Positions 59,745 through 64,000 of a DNA stretch of 64,000 nucleotides are shown one piece after another. The first letter of the stretch is position 1. Each line of letters begins with the position of its first letter. Origin of the DNA: Thalassolituus sp. UBA674 (lineage in GTDB: Bacteria; Pseudomonadota; Gammaproteobacteria; Pseudomonadales; Oceanobacteraceae); contig DBNK01000022.1 of the NCBI GenBank assembly GCA_002298335.1, forward strand, positions 34,180-98,179, in the 5' to 3' direction. A program made the position numbers and the translations under genes. The notes under the pieces are model-generated. The model was given only the letters and a program-made list of their open reading frames with translations. It was not told where the DNA came from and made no database searches.

Positions 59745-59957
59745 TCTGACGATGAACCGGCGACGCTGTTCGATGTGCTGGAGTGGATGAAAGACCGCAT
59801 CGGCGATGTCGATCCTGATCACGATGTCGGCGAAGTGACCCGCCGCGCCAACCGCCGCTGCAGTAACAAACGTCTGCACGATCTGGGTTATGAATTCCTC
59901 TACCCCAATTATCAGGTGGGTTATGACCTGATGCTGACAGAAATGGGGCTGATCTGA
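59745..59957 (+). pseudogene. 3' fragment of an epimerase gene (direct repeat copy 2)
   Basis: Encodes the last 70 residues of the epimerase at 56340-57191 with minor changes (RLHDLGYEF for RLRNLGYEF, LTEMGLI for LTDMGLI). There is no start or upstream part, so it is a remnant. The terminator after it (59977-60004) is probably the original terminator of the epimerase gene, which means this copy marks the ancestral 3' end. Confidence 0.85.
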
Positions 59958-59976
59958 ACCGGTTTATATCTGCAAT

Positions 59977-60004
59977 AAAAAAGGCGCCAGCGGCGCCTTT
60001 TTTT
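59977..60004. terminator. bidirectional terminator between the epimerase remnant and ridA
   Basis: AAAAAAGGCGCC-AGC-GGCGCCTTTTTTT: 6-bp GC stem flanked by A- and T-runs, usable on both strands. Confidence 0.9.
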
Positions 60005-60026
60005 ATGACGGATAAAGAGACTGTTC

Positions 60027-60410
60027 TCAGCCCAGAACCAGAATTCCGTCCATTTCCACACCGGCACCTTTCGGCAGGGCAGCAACACCGATCGCGGCGC
60101 GCGCCGGATACGGCTGCTGGAAGTACTCAGCCATGATCGCATTCACGGTGGCGAAGTTACCCAGGTCGGTCATGAAGATGTTCAGCTTGGCAATGTCCTG
60201 CAGGCTGCCACCGGCAGCTTCACACACAGCGGTCAGGTTTTTGAAGACCTGATGGATCTCTGCGGTGATATCGCTGTTCACCATTTCCATGGTAGCCGGG
60301 TCCAGTGGGATCTGGCCGGACAGATAAACCGTGTTGCCGGCTTTGACGGCCTGTGAATAAGTGCCAATGGCCTGTGGGGCTTTGTCGGTGGAAATAATCT
60401 CGCGGCTCAT
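60027..60410 (-). CDS. ridA: RidA family enamine/imine deaminase
   Basis: Trimeric enzyme hydrolysing reactive 2-aminoacrylate and related imines formed by PLP enzymes. 127 residues; family signatures APQAIGTYSQAVKAGNTVYL near 11, SGQIPLDPATMEMV near 31, and the catalytic Arg region PARAAIGVAALPKGAGVEMD near 102. It overlaps the spoT stop by 4 bases (ATGA), so it is the last gene of rpoZ-spoT-ridA. Confidence 0.96.
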   Translation of the reverse strand: MSREIISTDKAPQAIGTYSQAVKAGNTVYLSGQIPLDPATMEMVNSDITAEIHQVFKNLTAVCEAAGGSLQDIAKLNIFMTDLGNFATVNAIMAEYFQQPYPARAAIGVAALPKGAGVEMDGILVLG

Positions 60411-62539
60411 GAGGGTTCCTTAAGGTGTTTATTGGTTCTGAGTATCCGGCTGACACCGCGGATGGTACGCAGACGGCGGATAACCCGGGCCAGATGTTTG
60501 CGGCCCTGTACACTGACTTTCACGTGGGTGACGCTCAGCTGGGCATCACGCTCTTCCACATCGATCTTATCAATATTGGCGTCGGCCATGTTAATCGCTG
60601 CAGCGACGTCGACAATGATGCCACGACGGTTTTCCATGTACACATAGAGATCGACCGTGAATTCCGACGTGATGTTTTTATCCCAGCTCAGGTGCACGAC
60701 CTTTTCCGGGTTATCACGCAGATCGCCAATGTTGCGGCAGCTTTCGGTGTGCACCACCAGGCCCCGGCCGGAGCTGATGTGACCGATAATCGGGTCACCC
60801 GGAATCGGGCTGCAGCACTTGGCGAAATTCACCACCAAACCCTCGGTACCGTCAATCGCCAGCGGGGTTGAACCTATGGCGTCGAGATCCAGATCCGAAT
60901 CCCGGTTCGCGGCCAGCAGGCGCCGGGCAATCAGTGGCGCCATGCGGTTACCGGCGCCGATTTCTTTCAGCAGGTCTTCCATACTGCTGAGCTCGGTCTC
61001 ACTCAGCACCTGATCAATATTCGCCTGATCGATCTCCGACATGGTGCGGTCATACGCGTTCAGTGCTTTGCTCAGCAGGCGTTCGCCCAGTGCAACAGAC
61101 TCAGAGCGGCGCTGATTTTTCAGGTAATTACGGATGTTGGAGCGGGCCTTACCGGTCACTACAAAGTTGCGCCATGCCGGGCTTGGTTGTGCTGCCGGAG
61201 ACGTGATGACCTCGATGGTCTGACCATTCTGTAAATGAGTACTCAGCGGCGCGGGCTGCTTATCAATGCGGCAGGCCACACAATGATTACCGACGTCGGT
61301 GTGTACGGCGTAGGCAAAATCCACCGGCGTAGCACCTGTCGGCAATTCCAGAATTTTGCCTTTGGGCGTGAACACGTAGATCTCATCCGGGAACAGATCG
61401 ACCTTCACGTGCTCGACAAATTCTATCGGCGAACCGGCGCTGCGCTGCAGCTCCAGCAGGTTCTGTACCCACTGGCGGGCACGCTGAGTACCGCTGGCCT
61501 GATCGCTTTCACTCTTGTAGAGCCAGTGTGCGGCGATACCGTGGTTGGCCATGGCTTCCATATCTTCCGTGCGGATCTGCACCTCAATCGGTACACCGCC
61601 GATACCAATAAGGGTGGTATGCAGTGACTGGTAGCCATTGGTTTTCGGAATGGCGATGTAATCTTTGAAGCGACCGGGTACCGGCTTGTACAGGCTGTGC
61701 ATGGCACCCAGTACGCGGTAACAGTCATCGGCACTGTCAGTGACAATGCGGAAACCATAGACATCCATAATGTCAGACAGCGATTTATGCTGATCGCGCA
61801 TTTTGCTGTAAATGCTGTACAGATGCTTACGTCGGCCGAACACGCGCGCCGTAATACCCGCCTCACTCAAGCGGTTACGGATGGCTGAAGCGATGTTGTC
61901 GACAATACTTTCACGGCTTTTTCTGGCTGTGATGACCGCCTTGCGGATGCGTTCGTAGCGCATCGGATACATGGCCTCAAAGCACAGATCTTCCATCTCC
62001 ATACGGATGCTGTTAAGACCCAGGCGATTGGCAATCGGGGTATAAATATCCAGCGTTTCCTGGGCAATGCGGCGGCGCTTTTCCGGCTTGAGAGAACCCA
62101 GCGTGCGCAGGTTGTGCAGGCGGTCAGCCAGCTTCACCAGAATGACGCGGATGTCCTTCGCCATGGCCATGGCCATCTTCTGGAAGTTTTCTGCCTGCTG
62201 TTCTTCCTTGCTCTCGAAATGGATGTGCGTCAGCTTCGACACACCGTCCACAAGATCAGTGACCACATCACCGAACTGAGCAGCCAGAGCCGCTTTAGGA
62301 ATACCGGTATCTTCGATAACGTCATGCAGCATAGCGGCCATCAGACTCTGATGGTCGAGGTGCATTTCAGTGAGGATGGTCGCGACAGCGAGGGGGTGTA
62401 CGATGTAGGGCTCGCCGCTGCGGCGGCGCTGCCCATTGTGTGCCTGTTCTGCGTAGTAATAGGCGCGACAGACCTGCCTGATCTGATTGGTGTTCAGGTA
62501 CTGGGTCAGTCGCTCCGATAACGCATCAATGGTTGGCAC
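60407..62539 (-). CDS. spoT: bifunctional (p)ppGpp synthase/hydrolase SpoT
   Basis: Makes and degrades the stringent-response alarmone. 710 residues: N-terminal HD hydrolase domain with RRSGEPYIVHPLAVATIL and MAAMLHDVIEDTGI (HDxxED), synthetase domain with GRFKDYIAIPKTNGYQSLHT near 275 (RxKD motif, the form found in enzymes with hydrolase activity), TGS domain DEIYVFTPKGKILELPTGAT near 385, a helical/zinc-finger region with NFAKCCSPIPGDPIIGHISS and a C-terminal ACT domain. It lies 5 bases after rpoZ, the conserved order. Confidence 0.97.
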   Translation of the reverse strand: MPTIDALSERLTQYLNTNQIRQVCRAYYYAEQAHNGQRRRSGEPYIVHPLAVATILTEMHLDHQSLMAAMLHDVIEDTGIPKAALAAQFGDVVTDLVDGVSKLTHIHFESKEEQQAENFQKMAMAMAKDIRVILVKLADRLHNLRTLGSLKPEKRRRIAQETLDIYTPIANRLGLNSIRMEMEDLCFEAMYPMRYERIRKAVITARKSRESIVDNIASAIRNRLSEAGITARVFGRRKHLYSIYSKMRDQHKSLSDIMDVYGFRIVTDSADDCYRVLGAMHSLYKPVPGRFKDYIAIPKTNGYQSLHTTLIGIGGVPIEVQIRTEDMEAMANHGIAAHWLYKSESDQASGTQRARQWVQNLLELQRSAGSPIEFVEHVKVDLFPDEIYVFTPKGKILELPTGATPVDFAYAVHTDVGNHCVACRIDKQPAPLSTHLQNGQTIEVITSPAAQPSPAWRNFVVTGKARSNIRNYLKNQRRSESVALGERLLSKALNAYDRTMSEIDQANIDQVLSETELSSMEDLLKEIGAGNRMAPLIARRLLAANRDSDLDLDAIGSTPLAIDGTEGLVVNFAKCCSPIPGDPIIGHISSGRGLVVHTESCRNIGDLRDNPEKVVHLSWDKNITSEFTVDLYVYMENRRGIIVDVAAAINMADANIDKIDVEERDAQLSVTHVKVSVQGRKHLARVIRRLRTIRGVSRILRTNKHLKEPS

Positions 62540-62544
62540 TCAGA

Positions 62545-62808
62545 TCAGAAGTCCTGTACTTCAATTTCGAAGCTGGCAGCTGCAGCACGGGCAACTTCTT
62601 CACGTTCCTGAGCAGAGATGGTGTCAGGGGTGACCAGTTCTTCAGCGATTTCGCGCAGAGCCAGTACGGTTGGCTTATCGTTCTCTTCCGGAACCATAGG
62701 CGCTGCACCGTCAACGGCGATCTGGCGGGCGCGTTTGCTGGCCAGCATTACCAGTTCAAAGCGGTTTTCAACGTTGGTCAAGCAATCTTCAACTGTTACA
62801 CGTGCCAT
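62545..62808 (-). CDS. rpoZ: RNA polymerase omega subunit
   Basis: Small (87 residues) subunit that aids assembly of the beta' subunit and forms one ppGpp site. ARVTVEDCLTNVENRFELVM and ASKRARQIAVDG are the standard N-terminal signature. The order gmk-rpoZ-spoT places an alarmone-binding subunit beside its synthase. Confidence 0.97.
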   Translation of the reverse strand: MARVTVEDCLTNVENRFELVMLASKRARQIAVDGAAPMVPEENDKPTVLALREIAEELVTPDTISAQEREEVARAAAASFEIEVQDF

Positions 62809-62912
62809 GGATTACATCCTGAGTAAGCAAATTCTACGTAGCCGGTTATTTTAACGGATTTACCGGCGAATGAAAGATCATAAAGTGTTCAGCGGTCGTA
62901 AATCTTTGTCTT

Positions 62913-63539
62913 TCAGTCTTCTGAGAGCAGGTCCTGCAGAACGTCGCGATGACGGATCTGCTGCGCATCCAGACGGTGACGGCGGGCGATGATGATAGCG
63001 CGCAGCTCATCAACCGTATTTTCAAAATTATCATTCACGATCAGATAATCGTATTCACCGTAATGGCTCACCTCGTTGCGGGCATCACGCATACGGCGGG
63101 CAATGATCTCATCGCTGTCCTGACCACGACCGCGCAGACGCTGTTCGAGAGCCTCAATAGACGGAGGTACGATAAACACACTGACCGAATCCGGCATCAG
63201 ACGGCGTACCTGCTGGGCACCCTGCCAGTCGATTTCCAGAATCACATCGCGCCCCGCTTCCATTTCAGACTCAACCCAACGCTGGGAGGTTCCGTAATAG
63301 TTGTCGAATACCTGAGCCGACTCGAGGAACGCGCCTTCGTTCACCAGCTCCTGAAAATCATCACGGCTGATGAAGTGATAGTCCTTACCATCGACCTCGC
63401 CCGGGCGTGGCGCACGGGTGGTATGCGACACCGACACACCGATGTAACTGGTGGTGTCGAGCAGCGCCTTGACCAGACTGGTTTTACCGGCACCAGATGG
63501 AGCCGAAAAGATATAGAGCGTACCGGTGAACTTCTTCAT
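62913..63539 (-). CDS. gmk: guanylate kinase
   Basis: Phosphorylates GMP to GDP. 208 residues; P-loop FSAPSGAGKTSLVKALL near 12, GMP-binding SHTTRAPRPGEVDGKDYHF near 39 and the lid region ILEIDWQGAQQVRRLMP near 99. It is first of the gmk-rpoZ-spoT-ridA row. Confidence 0.97.
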   Translation of the reverse strand: MKKFTGTLYIFSAPSGAGKTSLVKALLDTTSYIGVSVSHTTRAPRPGEVDGKDYHFISRDDFQELVNEGAFLESAQVFDNYYGTSQRWVESEMEAGRDVILEIDWQGAQQVRRLMPDSVSVFIVPPSIEALEQRLRGRGQDSDEIIARRMRDARNEVSHYGEYDYLIVNDNFENTVDELRAIIIARRHRLDAQQIRHRDVLQDLLSED

Positions 63540-63633
63540 CAGAAACTGAGTGGTTGTGAATGAGTGGCCTAATTATACGTTAAAACCGGGAGAACCGCTG
63601 GCAGACTGCATTTTGAGGCGTTCTGGAGTATTT

Positions 63634-63663
63634 GTTGGGTTACGCGCGCAGCGCTAATCCAAC
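63634..63663. repeat. dispersed hairpin, GTTGGGTTA...TAATCCAAC type
   Basis: Inverted arms GTTGGGTTA (63634) and TAATCCAAC (63655) around CGCGCGCAGCGC, followed by CTACG. The sequence is like a common intergenic hairpin of gammaproteobacteria. With the next two elements it fills the gap between gmk and tuf. Confidence 0.6.
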
Positions 63664-63694
63664 CTACGGCTTGCAACATACATTGAAAGACTGG

Positions 63695-63718
63695 ATCCCG
63701 CGGTCGCTGCCGCGGGAT
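63695..63718. repeat. GGATCC...GGATGAC-type palindromic repeat
   Basis: Perfect 9-bp arms ATCCCGCGG/CCGCGGGAT with a 6-base loop inside TGGATCC...ATGACGG; same family as 1177-1227 and 2018-2040. Confidence 0.7.
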
Positions 63719-63758
63719 GACGGTGGTGTCTTTTTAAGGCCACTTAAATTCCAGGCAC

Positions 63759-63784
63759 AAAAAAGCCCGCAGAAGCGGGCTTTC
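63759..63784 (-). terminator. Rho-independent terminator of tuf
   Basis: On the minus strand AAGCCCGC-TTCT-GCGGGCTTTTTT: strong stem and T-run, 155 bases past the tuf stop, after the structured element. Confidence 0.88.
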
Positions 63785-63812
63785 TCTTAACGCTTTTCGC
63801 ATTCTTCACCGA

Positions 63813-63936
63813 CGGTGAGCGTCAGCGAAGAAGCTCCAGCAAGGCGGGTGGCAGATCTGAGAAGGAGCATACTGAAGTATGTGACGAACTCATATCTGCC
63901 GCACAACACCGCTGGGGCGATGCAGCTAGCTCACCG
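63813..63936. repeat. 124-base multi-stem inverted repeat in the tuf 3' region
   Basis: Outer arms CGGTGAGC (63813) and GCTCACCG (63929). Inside are CCAGC/GCTGGGG, GGCAGATCTGAG/CTCATATCTGCC (imperfect) and a central hairpin CATAC-TGAA-GTATG (63869-63882). Two or three nested stems make it a large folded element between the tuf stop and its terminator. It looks like a member of a dispersed family, but other copies are not in this window. Confidence 0.6.
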
Positions 63937-63938
63937 AA

Positions 63939-64000
63939 TTACTCGATGATTTTTGCTACTACACCAGCACCAACAGTACGGCCACCTTCGCGGATTGCGA
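63939..64000 (-). CDS. tuf: elongation factor Tu, C-terminal end (partial)
   Basis: The last 62 bases of the window read on the minus strand as AIREGGRTVGAGVVAKIIE followed by TAA, the invariant C terminus of EF-Tu. The gene continues past the window edge. A terminator lies downstream at 63759-63784. Confidence 0.96.
   Translation of the reverse strand, partial: AIREGGRTVGAGVVAKIIE

Overview
The window comes from a gammaproteobacterium, most likely a marine member of the Oceanospirillales/Pseudomonadales. The evidence is gene content: a TtpC-type TonB system, a rubredoxin pair, a Pho regulon and a PuuE/PuuD-type purine pathway. In addition, the order pst-phoU ... phoR-phoB-ubiA-ubiC-rubA-rubB-hup ... 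recG-oxyR ... ridA-spoT-rpoZ-gmk matches, as I recall it, the chromosome of Pseudomonas aeruginosa.

Region 1 (1-24.7 kb) is a purine acquisition and degradation locus. A minus-strand operon, xdhA-xdhB-xdhC-alc-uraD-uraH-allA-guaD-puuD, plus separate puuE, covers guanine to xanthine to urate to allantoin to allantoate to glyoxylate plus urea. On the plus strand are an exported ADA2-type adenosine deaminase, a TonB-dependent receptor, a dedicated energy module (DUF3450, TtpC, ExbB, ExbD, TonB, TPR protein), a lipoprotein of the NUP purine-nucleoside family, a RutR-type regulator and an 8-oxoguanine deaminase. RutR-like palindromes lie between xdhA and the deaminase gene and before the receptor. 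I read the whole as a cell-envelope purine nucleoside scavenging system joined to full purine catabolism.

Region 2 (24.8-35.4 kb) holds a thioesterase, a TRAP transporter lacking its binding protein, the pstSCAB-phoU operon, a porin with an array of Pho boxes, and an orphan PhoR-like kinase. The canonical phoR-phoB pair lies 10 kb further on.

Region 3 (35.58-42.34 kb) is an integrative element of about 6.7 kb inserted in tRNA-Thr(TGT). It is bounded by a 24-bp direct repeat and carries an integrase, a LexA box, an AlpA-like gene, unknown genes, iteron-like repeats, a triplicated 15-bp motif and a probable structured RNA. It looks like an SOS-inducible phage satellite or small mobile island.

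Region 4 (42.4-57 kb) is housekeeping backbone: an MshEN-domain protein, a CsrB/RsmZ-type sRNA absent from any ORF-based view, trmH, cysZ, phoR-phoB, ubiA-ubiC, rubredoxin and its reductase, HU, a dicarboxylate/amino acid symporter, an HDOD protein, recG, oxyR and an NAD-dependent epimerase.

Region 5 (57.2-64 kb) starts with a small insertion flanked by two copies of the epimerase 3' end. It contains an IS4-family element with a 10-bp target duplication and an AT-rich exported protein. The backbone resumes with ridA, spoT, rpoZ, gmk and the 3' end of tuf.
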